Positions 1 to 8,583 of a DNA stretch of 64,000 nucleotides are shown piece by piece. Made by a program: the position numbers and the translations under genes. Location: contig NZ_FNHI01000024.1 of the NCBI RefSeq assembly GCF_900103455.1, positions 88,872 to 152,871 of the forward strand, read 5' to 3'. Each line of letters starts with the position of its first letter. Within the stretch, counting starts at the first letter, position 1. Under the pieces are notes generated by a model that ran no database searches, was not told the DNA's origin, and was given only the letters and a program-made list of their open reading frames with translations. The DNA comes from Streptomyces wuyuanensis. GTDB lineage: Bacteria > Actinomycetota > Actinomycetes > Streptomycetales > Streptomycetaceae.

Positions 1-1088
1 TGGGTGCCGAGGCCCGGCGGGTTGCCGAAGCGGGTGGCGTGCCGGGTGACGTCGTGGTTGGACAGCACCCAGGTGGTGGGCGCCCCGACCGGGCGCATCG
101 CGGCGAGCGAGCCGTCGATGACCTCGCGCAGCTCCTTCTCGTCCCAGTTGGTGGTGAGGTACTGGAAGTTGAAGGCCTGGTGCATCTCGTCGGGGCGGAC
201 GTACAGCGCGGTGCGCTCCACGGTCGGGGTCCACGCCTCGGCGACGAGGACGCGCTCGCCCTCGTACTCGTCGAGGATCCGCCGCCAGGAGCGGTAGATC
301 TCGTGGACGCCGTCCTGGTCGAAGAACGGCATGACATCGTTTCCGAGCAGCTTCAGCTGGTCGCCGGAGCCGATGTCGGGCAGTCCGGGTGCCTTGACCA
401 GGCCGTGGGCGACGTCGACGCGGAAGCCGTCGGCGCCCAGGTCCAGCCAGAAGCGGAGGATCGAGCGGAACTCGTCCTGGACGGCCGGGTGCTCCCAGTT
501 GAAGTCCGGCTGCTCCGGGGCGAAGAGGTGCAGGTACCACTCGCCGGGGGTGCCGTCCGGGTTCGCCGTCCGGGTCCAGGCCGGGCCGCCGAAGATCGAC
601 TCCCAGTCGTTGGGCGGCAGTTCGCCGTCCGCGCCCTTGCCGGGCCGGAAGTGGAACCGCTCGCGCAGCCGGGAGCCGGGGCCCTCGCGCAGCGCCTGCC
701 GGAACCAGTCGTGCTGGTCCGAGCAGTGGTTGGGCACGAGGTCGACGATGATGCGCAGGTCCAGGGCGTGCGCGCTGCGGATCAGCGCGTCGGCGTCGTG
801 GAGCGTGCCGAACATCGGGTCGATGGCGCGGTAGTCGGCGACGTCGTAGCCGGCGTCGGCCTGTGGGGAGGCGTAGAACGGGCTGAGCCAGACCGCGTCG
901 ACGCCGAGCTCCTTGAGGTACGGGAGCCGGCTGCGTATCCCGGCGAGATCGCCCATGCCGTCGCCGTTGCCGTCGGCGAAGCTGCGCGGATAGACCTGGT
1001 AGATCACCGCGTCCCGCCACCATGGCGCAGGCTCGGCACGGTGGCCGGACGTCGTCGCGGTGGCGGGGGCAGCGAGGTGCTGGGTCAT
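1..1088 (-). CDS. GH13 alpha-glucosidase, 3' part outside window
   Basis: Cytoplasmic glycoside hydrolase family 13 enzyme, probably an oligo-1,6-/alpha-1,4-glucosidase that breaks down imported maltodextrins. About 362 N-terminal residues are visible and the C-terminus runs off the window. The barrel starts near residue 23 (WWRDAVIYQVYPRSF). Catalytic regions are present: nucleophile D225 in GFRVDVAHG, acid/base Glu in VAEAW, and the third acid in LSNHD. The ATG at 1088 follows an AGGGA ribosome site. It lies 49 bp after malG on the same strand, so it is probably the last gene of malEFG. It closely resembles the divergent GH13 gene at 4621, sharing blocks such as PPNDWES and FGGPAWTRT. Family is clear; exact substrate is inferred. 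Confidence 0.9.
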   Translation of the reverse strand, partial: MTQHLAAPATATTSGHRAEPAPWWRDAVIYQVYPRSFADGNGDGMGDLAGIRSRLPYLKELGVDAVWLSPFYASPQADAGYDVADYRAIDPMFGTLHDADALIRSAHALDLRIIVDLVPNHCSDQHDWFRQALREGPGSRLRERFHFRPGKGADGELPPNDWESIFGGPAWTRTANPDGTPGEWYLHLFAPEQPDFNWEHPAVQDEFRSILRFWLDLGADGFRVDVAHGLVKAPGLPDIGSGDQLKLLGNDVMPFFDQDGVHEIYRSWRRILDEYEGERVLVAEAWTPTVERTALYVRPDEMHQAFNFQYLTTNWDEKELREVIDGSLAAMRPVGAPTTWVLSNHDVTRHATRFGNPPGLGT

Positions 1089-1137
1089 TTCATCCCTGGG
1101 ATGGTGGTGGTTGGGGGGAACGTACGGCACGTGCGGG

Positions 1138-1998
1138 TCAGCCCTTGACTGCGCCCGCCGACACGCCCGTGACCAGATGGCGCTGTGCGAAGAGGAAGAC
1201 GATCGCGGCCGGGATCGCGATGAGCACGGAGGCCGCGGTCATCGGGCCCCACTGGGCGCCGTACTGGTTGACGAACTTCTGCAGTCCGCCCGCGAGGGTC
1301 AGGTTCTCGTCGCCGACCATGAAGGCCGAGGCGTACGCGACCTCGCCCCAGGCGGTGATGAACGAGTAGAAGGCCGTGACCGCGATGCCGGGCTTGGCGA
1401 GGGGCAGGATGAGCCGCCAGAAGGTGCCGAACGGGGTGAGCCCGTCGACCTGGCCCGACTCGTCGATCTCGCGCGGGATGGTGTCGAAGAAGCCCTTCAT
1501 CATCCAGGCGCAGAAGGGCACCGCGATGGTGAGGTACGTGATGACGAGGCCGGCCGGCTCGTTGAGCAGGCCCAGGTTCGACATGATGTTGTAGATCGGC
1601 ACGATCAGGACCGCGACCGGGAACATCTGGGTGATCAGCAGCGTCCACATCAGGCCCCGCTTGCCGGGGAAGCGGAAGCGGCTGACGGCGTAGCCGGTGG
1701 TGGCGGCCACGAAGACGCCGAGGACCGTGGTGAGGCCGGCGACGAGCAGCGAGTTGCCGAACCAGGTCAGGAACTCGGTGTCCTCCAGCAGCTTCGTGTA
1801 GTTCTCGAGCGTCGTCTCCTTCACGAAGTCCGTGGTGGTCGCGTAGCTCGCCGGCTTCAGCGAGGTCAGCAGCACCCACAGCACCGGGAAGACGGCGATC
1901 ACGGAGGCGACGAGCAGCGTGAGGTGCAGCGCGGCCGAGGCCAGCGGCGAGCGGCGGCCCCGCGCCGGGGCGTTCGCCGGGATGTTGGTCGTGGTCAC
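1138..1998 (-). CDS. malG: Maltose/maltodextrin ABC transporter permease MalG
   Basis: Inner-membrane permease of 286 residues in the MalG/binding-protein-dependent transport family. After a short basic N-terminus there are about six membrane segments. The cytoplasmic EAA loop, which contacts the ATPase, is seen as EIDESGQVDGLTPFG...LPLAKPG at roughly residues 188-213. The ATG overlaps the malF stop by 4 bp (ATGA), indicating translational coupling. No malK ATPase is encoded nearby. In Streptomyces the shared ATPase MsiK is known to energise several sugar importers, which would explain this. Expected control is by MalR. Confidence 0.93.
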   Translation of the reverse strand: MTTTNIPANAPARGRRSPLASAALHLTLLVASVIAVFPVLWVLLTSLKPASYATTTDFVKETTLENYTKLLEDTEFLTWFGNSLLVAGLTTVLGVFVAATTGYAVSRFRFPGKRGLMWTLLITQMFPVAVLIVPIYNIMSNLGLLNEPAGLVITYLTIAVPFCAWMMKGFFDTIPREIDESGQVDGLTPFGTFWRLILPLAKPGIAVTAFYSFITAWGEVAYASAFMVGDENLTLAGGLQKFVNQYGAQWGPMTAASVLIAIPAAIVFLFAQRHLVTGVSAGAVKG

Positions 1999-3008
1999 CA
2001 GGTTTCTCCCTGCTTGCGGAGGACGCGCTGGTAGACAGCGGCGAAGACCATCAGGAGGACGAGGATCAGCACGCCCCAGGTGGAGGACTGGGCGAAGTCG
2101 CGCGGACTGATCTCGAACGAGAACTTGTACGCCTGGGTGACGAGGATCTGCGTGGCCTCACCGGGACCGCCCCGGGTGAGCAGGAAGATCACCGGGAACA
2201 TGTTGAAGGTCCAGATGGTGCTCAGCAGGACGACGGTGGTGGACACCGACCGCAGCCCGGGCATGGTGATGTTGCGGAACCGCTGCCAGGCGTTGGCGCC
2301 GTCCATCTCGGCGGCCTCGTACAGCTCGCCGGGGATGGACTGCAGTCCGCCGAGCAGGGCGACCATCATGAACGGGACGCCGAGCCAGACGTTGACGGCG
2401 ATCACCGAGAACTTGGCCCAGGTCGGGTCGTTCAGCCACGGCACCGCGTCGATGCCGCCGCCTGCGAGGAGCTTGTTGAGCAGGCCGTTGTCCTCGTTGT
2501 AGAGGAAGCGCCAGGCGAAGACGGAGACGAAGCCGGGCACGGCCCACGGCAGGATCAGCATCATCCGGTAGAACGACCGGCCGGCGATCCTGCGGTTGAG
2601 GATGTTGGCGAGGGCGAGGCCCAGACCGAAGGTGACGGCCACGCAGGAGACCGTCCACACCAGCGTCCACCCGAGCGTGCCCAGGAACTGACTGCCGGTG
2701 AGCGCGTCGGTGTAGTTGTCGAGCCCGACGAATTCGTACGTCGCGGGGAGGTGGTTCACCCCGATCGACCGCTCGACGTTGCGCTCGTTGGCGTTCGTCA
2801 GCGACAGGTAGACGCCGCGGACGAGCGGATAGCCGATGATCACCCCGATCACGATCACCACGGGGGCGACCATGGTCCAGGCGTACCAGTGCGTGGAGAG
2901 GGCGCGGCGGAACCTGCCGGGCGCGCCTGCGGTGTCGCGGCGACGGCCGCGGGCCCTTCCGGGCTCCGCGGCCTTCGCCACCGACTGGCCGCTGGTGTGG
3001 ACAGCCAT
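1995..3008 (-). CDS. malF: Maltose/maltodextrin ABC transporter permease MalF
   Basis: Membrane permease of 337 residues that pairs with MalG. The chosen ATG at 3008 gives MAVHTSGQSV and a basic N-terminal tail. An upstream extension in the same frame only overlaps malE and is rejected. About six membrane segments follow, and the EAA loop appears as ELYEAAEMDGANAWQ...ITMPGL near residue 225. Actinobacterial MalF lacks the long periplasmic P2 domain of E. coli MalF, and that domain is absent here too. It starts 20 bp downstream of malE and overlaps malG by 4 bp, so malEFG is one operon. Confidence 0.93.
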   Translation of the reverse strand: MAVHTSGQSVAKAAEPGRARGRRRDTAGAPGRFRRALSTHWYAWTMVAPVVIVIGVIIGYPLVRGVYLSLTNANERNVERSIGVNHLPATYEFVGLDNYTDALTGSQFLGTLGWTLVWTVSCVAVTFGLGLALANILNRRIAGRSFYRMMLILPWAVPGFVSVFAWRFLYNEDNGLLNKLLAGGGIDAVPWLNDPTWAKFSVIAVNVWLGVPFMMVALLGGLQSIPGELYEAAEMDGANAWQRFRNITMPGLRSVSTTVVLLSTIWTFNMFPVIFLLTRGGPGEATQILVTQAYKFSFEISPRDFAQSSTWGVLILVLLMVFAAVYQRVLRKQGETW

Positions 3009-3028
3009 CAGTCGGGGTTCCTCTTCCC

Positions 3029-4300
3029 TTACTTCCAGTCCTTGAGGAGCTTGCGGTAGGCGTCGCCCGCCGACTTGGCTCCCTTCTCCGGGGTGGTCTG
3101 GCCGGTGAGGACCTTGGTGTACTCGGTCACGAGCGGGGCGAAGAGGCTGCCGCCTTCGGGGATCCAGGGGCGCTCGACGGCCTTGTCGACGACCGGCTTG
3201 AAGAAGGCGACCATCTCGTTGCCGGAGACGCTCGGCTTGTTGTAGACGGCGGAGCGGGTCGGGAGGAGGCTGAGCTCCTTGGCGACCGTGGTCTGGGACT
3301 CGGCCGAGGTCATGTACTCGACGAAGGCGTAGGAGGCCTCGAGGTTCTTGGAGCCGGCGTAGACGGCGAGGTTGTGGCCGCCCTGCGGGGCGCCCTGGCC
3401 GTCGGAGCCCGCCGGGACCGGGACGATGCCCAGGTTGGACTTGTCCTTGAACTCCTTGCCGGCGTAGGTGTCGGTGACCGCCCACGGGCCGTTGATCATC
3501 ATGGCGACCTTGCCTTCCTTGAAGGCGGTCTGCATGTTGTTCCAGCCGTCGGTGGCGTCGGTCTTCGCGGCGCCGGAGTCGACGAGGTCCTTGACGACCT
3601 TCATGGCCTTGACGCCGGCCGGGTTGTCGACGGTGATCTGCTTCTTCTCGGCGTCGACCAGGTTGCCGCCCTCGCCGTAGAGGAAGGACAGGAACCAGTA
3701 CGCGTCGTCGCCGCGCAGGTAGAGGCCGGTCTTGCCGGTCTTGTCCTTGATCTTCTTGGAGACGGTCTTCAGCTCGGCGATCGAGGACGGCGGCTGGACA
3801 CCGGCCTCCTCGAAGATCTTCTTGTTGTAGAAGATGCCCATGGAGTCGATGACCTGCGGGACGGCGTAGGTCTTGTCGTTGTACTTCGTGGAGGCGGCGG
3901 CCTGCGGCAGGAAGTCCTTGTCCTCCTTGAGGGCCGAGGTGCCGTCCAGCGGGGCGAGGTAGCCGAGGTCGGCGAACTCGGGGGTCCAGGCCACCTCGGA
4001 ACGGATCACGTCGGGGGCGCCGGAGCCGGACTGGGCGGCGTTCTTGAACTTGTTCTGCGCCTCACCGAAGGGCACGTTCACATAGTTGATCTTGACGTCG
4101 GGGTGCAGCTTGGTGAAGCCCTCGGCGAGCTTCTTGAAGACCTTGTCCTCGCTGCCGACGGTCGACGTGTCCCACCAGGTGACCGTCCCCGACAGCTTGC
4201 CCGAGGCGCTCTTGCCGCTCTCGGCGTCGTCCCCGCCGCACGCGGTCGCCGTGAGCGCCAGGCTCGCGACCAGAGCGGTGGCCGCTATGCCACGTCGCAT
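3029..4300 (-). CDS. malE: Maltose/maltodextrin-binding lipoprotein MalE
   Basis: Extracellular solute-binding lipoprotein of 423 residues (SBP family 1). The signal peptide ends in the lipobox LTATAC with the acylated Cys at position 21, followed by a Gly/Asp-rich linker. The mature part begins TVTWWDTSTV, typical of maltose-binding proteins, and includes the helical-lobe motif FKEGKVAMMINGPWA. It has a strong ribosome site (GAAGGAG, 5-6 bp before the ATG). It is the first gene of malEFG and is transcribed divergently from the GH13/malR pair. The 320-bp intergenic region upstream carries LacI-type operator candidates. Confidence 0.94.
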   Translation of the reverse strand: MRRGIAATALVASLALTATACGGDDAESGKSASGKLSGTVTWWDTSTVGSEDKVFKKLAEGFTKLHPDVKINYVNVPFGEAQNKFKNAAQSGSGAPDVIRSEVAWTPEFADLGYLAPLDGTSALKEDKDFLPQAAASTKYNDKTYAVPQVIDSMGIFYNKKIFEEAGVQPPSSIAELKTVSKKIKDKTGKTGLYLRGDDAYWFLSFLYGEGGNLVDAEKKQITVDNPAGVKAMKVVKDLVDSGAAKTDATDGWNNMQTAFKEGKVAMMINGPWAVTDTYAGKEFKDKSNLGIVPVPAGSDGQGAPQGGHNLAVYAGSKNLEASYAFVEYMTSAESQTTVAKELSLLPTRSAVYNKPSVSGNEMVAFFKPVVDKAVERPWIPEGGSLFAPLVTEYTKVLTGQTTPEKGAKSAGDAYRKLLKDWK

Positions 4301-4382
4301 GTGAACTCCTTCAACCTGGGCCGCTCCATCACGGCGCCGATTCGGTCAGGAACGTAACAAGCTTGAAAGAAGACCGAAAGAC

Positions 4383-4403
4383 CTTGCGAGAGATTTCCGC
4401 AAG
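4383..4403. promoter_or_regulatory. Candidate MalR operator 1, malE-proximal
   Basis: Inverted repeat CTTGCG-N9-CGCAAG in the 320-bp region between the divergent malE and GH13 genes (4301-4620). LacI-family maltose regulators of Streptomyces are associated with CTTGC/GCAAG-type elements. On the minus strand a possible malE promoter (TTTCGG, 17 bp, TACGTT, about 4352-4380) lies immediately downstream, so occupancy could block malE. The right half (TTCCGCAAG) recurs exactly in the second site at 4507. The rest of the region holds no gene. Confidence 0.55.
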
Positions 4404-4506
4404 CAGCCGGGATCGTTACATCCGCGTGTCCTCACAGTTGCCGTTGTGCGCCTTGCCAACTGCGACTGACCCCGCTCCAGCGCTTCCGTGCGCCCGCGCA
4501 ACCGCT

Positions 4507-4524
4507 TCCGCAAGAGATTGCAGC
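4507..4524. promoter_or_regulatory. Candidate MalR operator 2 / GH13 promoter
   Basis: TTCCGCAAG (4507-4515) repeats the half-site of operator 1. It runs into a small palindrome, GCAA-GAGA-TTGC (4510-4521). TTGCAG at 4519-4524 could serve as the -35 of the rightward promoter, with TAGGTC at 4541-4546 as a weak -10 (16 bp spacing), so repressor and polymerase sites would overlap. Assignment to MalR is inferred from position only. Confidence 0.45.
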
Positions 4525-4620
4525 GCTGTTACCTTCGACATAGGTCGGTGTTGAACCGGAAGGTCCCGAAGATCCACGGAACATCCGGAACATCCAGAAA
4601 CAGCATCCGAAGGAGCGCCC

Positions 4621-6264
4621 ATGACGCAGGAGCTCGGCACGACCACCACGCCGCGGGCCGGCACGGTCGCCCCGGCGAGGCGCCCGGACCCGGCCGGGGA
4701 CTGGTGGCGGAGCGCCGTGATCTACCAGGTGTACGTCCGCTCCTTCGCCGACGGGGACGGCGACGGCATCGGCGACCTGCGCGGCATCCGCGACCGGCTC
4801 CCCCACCTCGCCGGGCTCGGCGTGGACGCGGTCTGGCTGACTCCCTTCTACGCCTCGCCGCAGGCGGACGGCGGCTACGACGTCTCCGACTACCGGGCCG
4901 TGGATCCCCTCTTCGGCGCCCTCGACGACGCCGACGACCTCGTCCGGGAGGCCCACCGACTGGGGCTGCGGGTGATCGTCGACATCGTGCCGAACCACAC
5001 CTCCGACCAGCACGCCTGGTTCCGCTCCGCGCTGGCGGGCGGACCGGAACGCGCGTACTACCACTTCCGGCCCGGCAAGGGCGCGGACGGCGAACTGCCG
5101 CCCAACGACTGGGAGTCGGTCTTCGGCGGCCCCGCCTGGACCCGGACGACGCACCCCGACGGCACCCCCGGAGACTGGTACCTCCACCTCTTCGCCCCCG
5201 AGCAGCCCGACCTGGACTGGGAGCACCCCGCGGTGCGCGAGGAGTTCGACGCGGTCCTGCGCTTCTGGCTGGACCTGGGCGTCGACGGCTTCCGGATCGA
5301 CGTCGCCCACGGGATGGTCAAGGCGGCCGGGCTGCCCGACATCGGCGCCCGTGAGCAGGCCAAGATGATCGGCGCCCAGGTGCTGCCCTTCTTCGACCAG
5401 GACGGCGTCCACGAGATCCACCGCTCCTGGCGGCGGCTGCTGGACGGCTACGGCGGCGAGCGCATCGGCGTCGCCGAGGCCTGGGCACCGAGCCCGGAGC
5501 GGCTCGCGCTGTACGTGCGCCCCGACGAACTGCACCAGGCGTTCAACTTCCAGTTCCTGCGCTGCCCCTGGGACCCGGAGCGGATGCGGGAGGTCGCCGA
5601 GGCCTCGCTGGCGGCGACCGCGTCCGTGGGCGCGCCCACCACCTGGGTGCTGTCCAACCACGACGTGCCCCGGCACACCACGCGCTACGGCGGCGGGCAG
5701 GTCGGCCTGCGCCGGGCCCGGGCCGCCGCGCTGCTGATGCTGGCCCTGCCCGGTTCCGTGTACGTCTACCAGGGCGAGGAGCTGGGCCTTCCCGAGGTCC
5801 TCGACCTGCCGGACGAGGTGCGCCAGGACCCGTCCTTCTTCCGGGCGGAGGGGCAGGACGGCTTCCGCGACGGCTGCCGGGTGCCGATCCCCTGGACCCG
5901 CGAGGGTTCGTCGTACGGGTTCGGCAGCGGCGGCAGCTGGCTCCCGCAGCCGGCCGAGTGGGCCGAGCTGAGCGTGGAGGCCCAGACCGGGGTGGCCGGA
6001 TCCACCCTGGAGCTGTACCGGGCGGCGCTCGCGGTGCGGCGCGAGCACCCCGGGCTCGGCGCCGGCACGGGCGTGACCTGGCTCGACGCTCCCGAGGGGG
6101 TGCTGGCCTTCGCCCGTGACGGGTTCGTCTGCACGACGAACACGCGCGGCACGGACGTGGAGCTCCCCGCTCCCGGGAGCCCTCTGCTGTCCTCCGCGAC
6201 CCCCGAGTTCAGCGGCGGGACGGTCCGGCTTCCCGCCGACTCGACCGTCTGGTGGGCAATCTGA
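4621..6264 (+). CDS. aglA: GH13 alpha-glucosidase (AglA-type)
   Basis: Cytoplasmic GH13 enzyme of 547 residues predicted to release glucose from imported maltose and maltodextrins. The (beta/alpha)8 barrel begins near residue 29 (WWRSAVIYQVYVRSF). Catalytic residues are D227 (GFRIDVAHG), E286 (VAEAW) and D348 (LSNHDVPRHTTRYG). Length fits oligo-glucosidases. A clear GAAGGAG site precedes the ATG. It is divergent from malEFG and lies 25 bp upstream of malR. A second, closely similar GH13 gene sits downstream of malG, so the locus has two paralogues. Confidence 0.92.
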   Translation: MTQELGTTTTPRAGTVAPARRPDPAGDWWRSAVIYQVYVRSFADGDGDGIGDLRGIRDRLPHLAGLGVDAVWLTPFYASPQADGGYDVSDYRAVDPLFGALDDADDLVREAHRLGLRVIVDIVPNHTSDQHAWFRSALAGGPERAYYHFRPGKGADGELPPNDWESVFGGPAWTRTTHPDGTPGDWYLHLFAPEQPDLDWEHPAVREEFDAVLRFWLDLGVDGFRIDVAHGMVKAAGLPDIGAREQAKMIGAQVLPFFDQDGVHEIHRSWRRLLDGYGGERIGVAEAWAPSPERLALYVRPDELHQAFNFQFLRCPWDPERMREVAEASLAATASVGAPTTWVLSNHDVPRHTTRYGGGQVGLRRARAAALLMLALPGSVYVYQGEELGLPEVLDLPDEVRQDPSFFRAEGQDGFRDGCRVPIPWTREGSSYGFGSGGSWLPQPAEWAELSVEAQTGVAGSTLELYRAALAVRREHPGLGAGTGVTWLDAPEGVLAFARDGFVCTTNTRGTDVELPAPGSPLLSSATPEFSGGTVRLPADSTVWWAI

Positions 6265-6289
6265 CATGCGACCGGTACAGTCCAATCCC

Positions 6290-7321
6290 ATGACCGCACG
6301 GCTTGCCGACATCGCAGCCCAGGCGGGGGTCAGCGAGGCGACGGTCAGCCGGGTGCTGAACGGCAAGCCAGGCGTTGCCTCGACCACCCGCGAATCAGTG
6401 CTCGCCGCACTCGACGTCCTCGGCTACGAGCGTCCCGTGAAGCTGCGCCGCCGCAGCGCCGGGCTCGTCGGACTCATCACGCCCGAGCTGGAGAACCCCA
6501 TATTCCCGGCCCTGGCCCAGGTCATCGGACAGGCGCTGACCCGCCAGGGCTACACGCCGGTGCTGGCCACCCAGACACCGGGCGGCTCCACCGAGGACGA
6601 ACTCACCGAAATGCTGGTGGACCGGGGCGTCTCGGGCATCATCTTCGTCTCCGGGCTGCACGCCGACACCACGGCGGACATGCAGCGGTACGAGAAGCTC
6701 CGCGCCCAGGGCGTCCCCTTCGTCCTCGTCGACGGCTTCTCCCCGCAGGTGCAGGCGCCCTTCATCTCGCCCGACGACCGCGCGGCGATGCAGCTGGCCG
6801 TGACCCATCTCGTCTCCCTCGGGCACACCCGGATCGGACTGGCCCTGGGGCCGCGCCGCTTCGTGCCGGTCCTGCGGAAGATAGAGGGCTTCGTCAAGGC
6901 CGTGCACGACCAGCTCGGCCTGAGCGAGCAGCAGATCGAGTCCGAGCTGGTCCAGCACTCCCTCTACACCCTGGAAGGCGGCCAGGCCGCGGCGTCCGCG
7001 CTGATGGACCGGGGCTGCACGGCCGTGGTGTGCGCGAGCGACATGATGGCGCTCGGCGCGATCCGGGCCGCGCGGCAGCGGGGGCTGGAGGTGCCCGACG
7101 ACATCTCGGTCGTCGGCTTCGACGACTCCCCGCTCATCGCCTTCACCGATCCGCCGCTGACGACGGTCCGCAAGCCCGTCCCCGCGATGGGCCAGGCGGC
7201 GGTCCGCACGCTGCTGGAGGAGATCGGCGGAACGCCCGCGCCCCACAGCGAGTTCGTCTTCATGCCGGAACTGGTCGTCCGCGGCTCGACCGCGGCGGGC
7301 CCTTTGCACGGTTCGCCCTGA
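6290..7321 (+). CDS. malR: LacI-family maltose regulator MalR
   Basis: Transcription repressor of 343 residues. The N-terminal LacI helix-turn-helix is at residues 4-23 (LADIAAQAGVSEATVSRVLN), followed by the hinge and a periplasmic-binding-protein-like sensor domain ending PELVVRGS. It is expected to control malEFG and both GH13 genes. The ATG at 6290 is preferred because a -10-like TACAGT (6276-6281) ends 8 bp upstream, consistent with a leaderless transcript. The alternative ATG at 6266 has a GGTGGG-like site and would add 8 residues. It follows aglA closely and ends before a perfect palindrome. Confidence 0.92.
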   Translation: MTARLADIAAQAGVSEATVSRVLNGKPGVASTTRESVLAALDVLGYERPVKLRRRSAGLVGLITPELENPIFPALAQVIGQALTRQGYTPVLATQTPGGSTEDELTEMLVDRGVSGIIFVSGLHADTTADMQRYEKLRAQGVPFVLVDGFSPQVQAPFISPDDRAAMQLAVTHLVSLGHTRIGLALGPRRFVPVLRKIEGFVKAVHDQLGLSEQQIESELVQHSLYTLEGGQAAASALMDRGCTAVVCASDMMALGAIRAARQRGLEVPDDISVVGFDDSPLIAFTDPPLTTVRKPVPAMGQAAVRTLLEEIGGTPAPHSEFVFMPELVVRGSTAAGPLHGSP

Positions 7322-7331
7322 TCCGTCCCAC

Positions 7332-7355
7332 CCGGTCGGCGGGCCCGCCGACCGG
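7332..7355 (+). terminator. Strong hairpin after malR
   Basis: Perfect 24-bp palindrome: two uninterrupted 12-bp arms, CCGGTCGGCGGG and its complement, starting 10 bp after the malR stop. Streptomyces terminators often lack a U-tract, so this is a likely terminator for aglA-malR. A protein-binding site is the alternative. Confidence 0.7.
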
Positions 7356-7486
7356 ACTCCCGAATTCCGCGAAATCCCCGGGAAATGCGGGGGCTCCGAC
7401 TAGTCCTCAGGAGGGACCGGGGCCCCTCCCGAACCCGACCGAGGGATGATCGGAGCGGCCGCACCCATCTGGCAGACTCTGCTCCT

Positions 7487-8350
7487 ATGGGTGAAGCGAC
7501 CGTGAAGACTTTGGAAGGCCGGACCGCGTCCCCGTCACCCATGGTGACCGAGGACGGCCCGGCCCCGGAGCGGACCAGACTGGGGAAGCTGCGGTCGGTC
7601 CGGCGGCCGCGCATCTGGTTCGAGATCCTGCTCATCGCGGTCAGTTACTGGACGTACTCCCTGATCCGGAACGCCGTTCCCGAGCAGAAGGCCCAGGCCC
7701 TGCGGAACGCCGACTGGATCTGGGAGGCCGAGAAGGCCCTCGGCATCGCCGTCGAGCAGACGGTCAACCACGCCGCCAACTCGGTGACATGGCTGATCGT
7801 GACGATGAACTACTACTACGCCACCCTGCACTTCGTCGTGACCATCGGCGTCCTGGTGTGGCTCTACCGCCGGCACCCCGGCCGCTACGCCCCCACCCGG
7901 CTCGTCCTCTTCGCCACCACCGGTGTCGCGCTCGTCGGCTACTACCTCTATCCGCTGGCACCGCCGCGGCTGATGAACGGCCAGAACTTCATCGACACGG
8001 TGCTGGTGCACCACACCTGGGGCTCCATGGCCTCGGGCAACCTGAAGAACATGTCCAACCAGTACGCGGCCATGCCGTCGATGCACATCGGCTGGTCGCT
8101 GTGGTGCGGGCTGACGATCTTCGCGCTCGCTACGGCGCCCTGGGCGAAGATCCTCGGCCTGCTGTACCCGACGCTCACCCTCGTGGTGATCGTGGCAACC
8201 GCCAACCACTTCTGGCTGGACGCCGTCGGCGGACTGCTCTGCCTCGGTTTCGGCTACGGCCTGTCCTACGTCTGGTACGGGTCCCTGCCGCACCGGCTGC
8301 CGCGCCAGGTGCCGGACCGGGTGCGCGGCGGCACCGTCCTCACGGCGTAG
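7487..8350 (+). CDS. PAP2-superfamily membrane phosphatase/transferase
   Basis: Integral membrane protein of 287 residues with about six hydrophobic segments (first around residues 45-60). The C-terminal half has PAP2/inositolphosphotransferase-like signatures: PSMHIGWSLW (conserved S and H) and NHFWLDAVGG (catalytic H and D). This is the PAP2_3 type found in inositol-phosphoceramide synthase-like proteins. It could act on a lipid phosphate or transfer a phospho-headgroup; the substrate cannot be told from sequence. The ATG has no clear ribosome site, but CAGACT (7473-7478) ends 8 bp upstream, suggesting a near-leaderless start. Confidence 0.82.
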   Translation: MGEATVKTLEGRTASPSPMVTEDGPAPERTRLGKLRSVRRPRIWFEILLIAVSYWTYSLIRNAVPEQKAQALRNADWIWEAEKALGIAVEQTVNHAANSVTWLIVTMNYYYATLHFVVTIGVLVWLYRRHPGRYAPTRLVLFATTGVALVGYYLYPLAPPRLMNGQNFIDTVLVHHTWGSMASGNLKNMSNQYAAMPSMHIGWSLWCGLTIFALATAPWAKILGLLYPTLTLVVIVATANHFWLDAVGGLLCLGFGYGLSYVWYGSLPHRLPRQVPDRVRGGTVLTA

Positions 8351-8358
8351 CCGGACGC

Positions 8359-8470
8359 GCGGCGCGGGCGAACGCGCCGCACGGCCGAGCCCGGGCCGAG
8401 TGAACGCGCCGCGTCGCCCGGCCGAAGCCAAGGCCGCGGGCGGGCGCCCGTCCTCACGGTCCGTGAGGAC
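8359..8470. terminator. Two inverted repeats between convergent genes
   Basis: The 233-bp gap between the PAP2 gene and glnE, which converge, contains GCGGCGCG-N6-CGCGCCGC at 8359-8380. It also contains a nearly uninterrupted palindrome, GTCCTCACGG-T-CCGTGAGGAC, at 8450-8470. The first is a plausible terminator for the rightward gene and the second may serve glnE. No gene is seen in the gap. Confidence 0.5.
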
Positions 8471-8583
8471 GTCGGTCCTGCCCACCCGGTCCCGGCGGCA
8501 CGGCCGGACGCGGCTCGTGCACGGCCCGCACCGGGCAGCGCCTCCCGGGCCGAGCGGCTTCGACCGTTCCCGCGCCCCGTCCG

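Noticed and set aside
8450..8470. Near-perfect palindrome as an operator
   Set aside because: It lies between two convergent 3' ends, so a terminator role is simpler.
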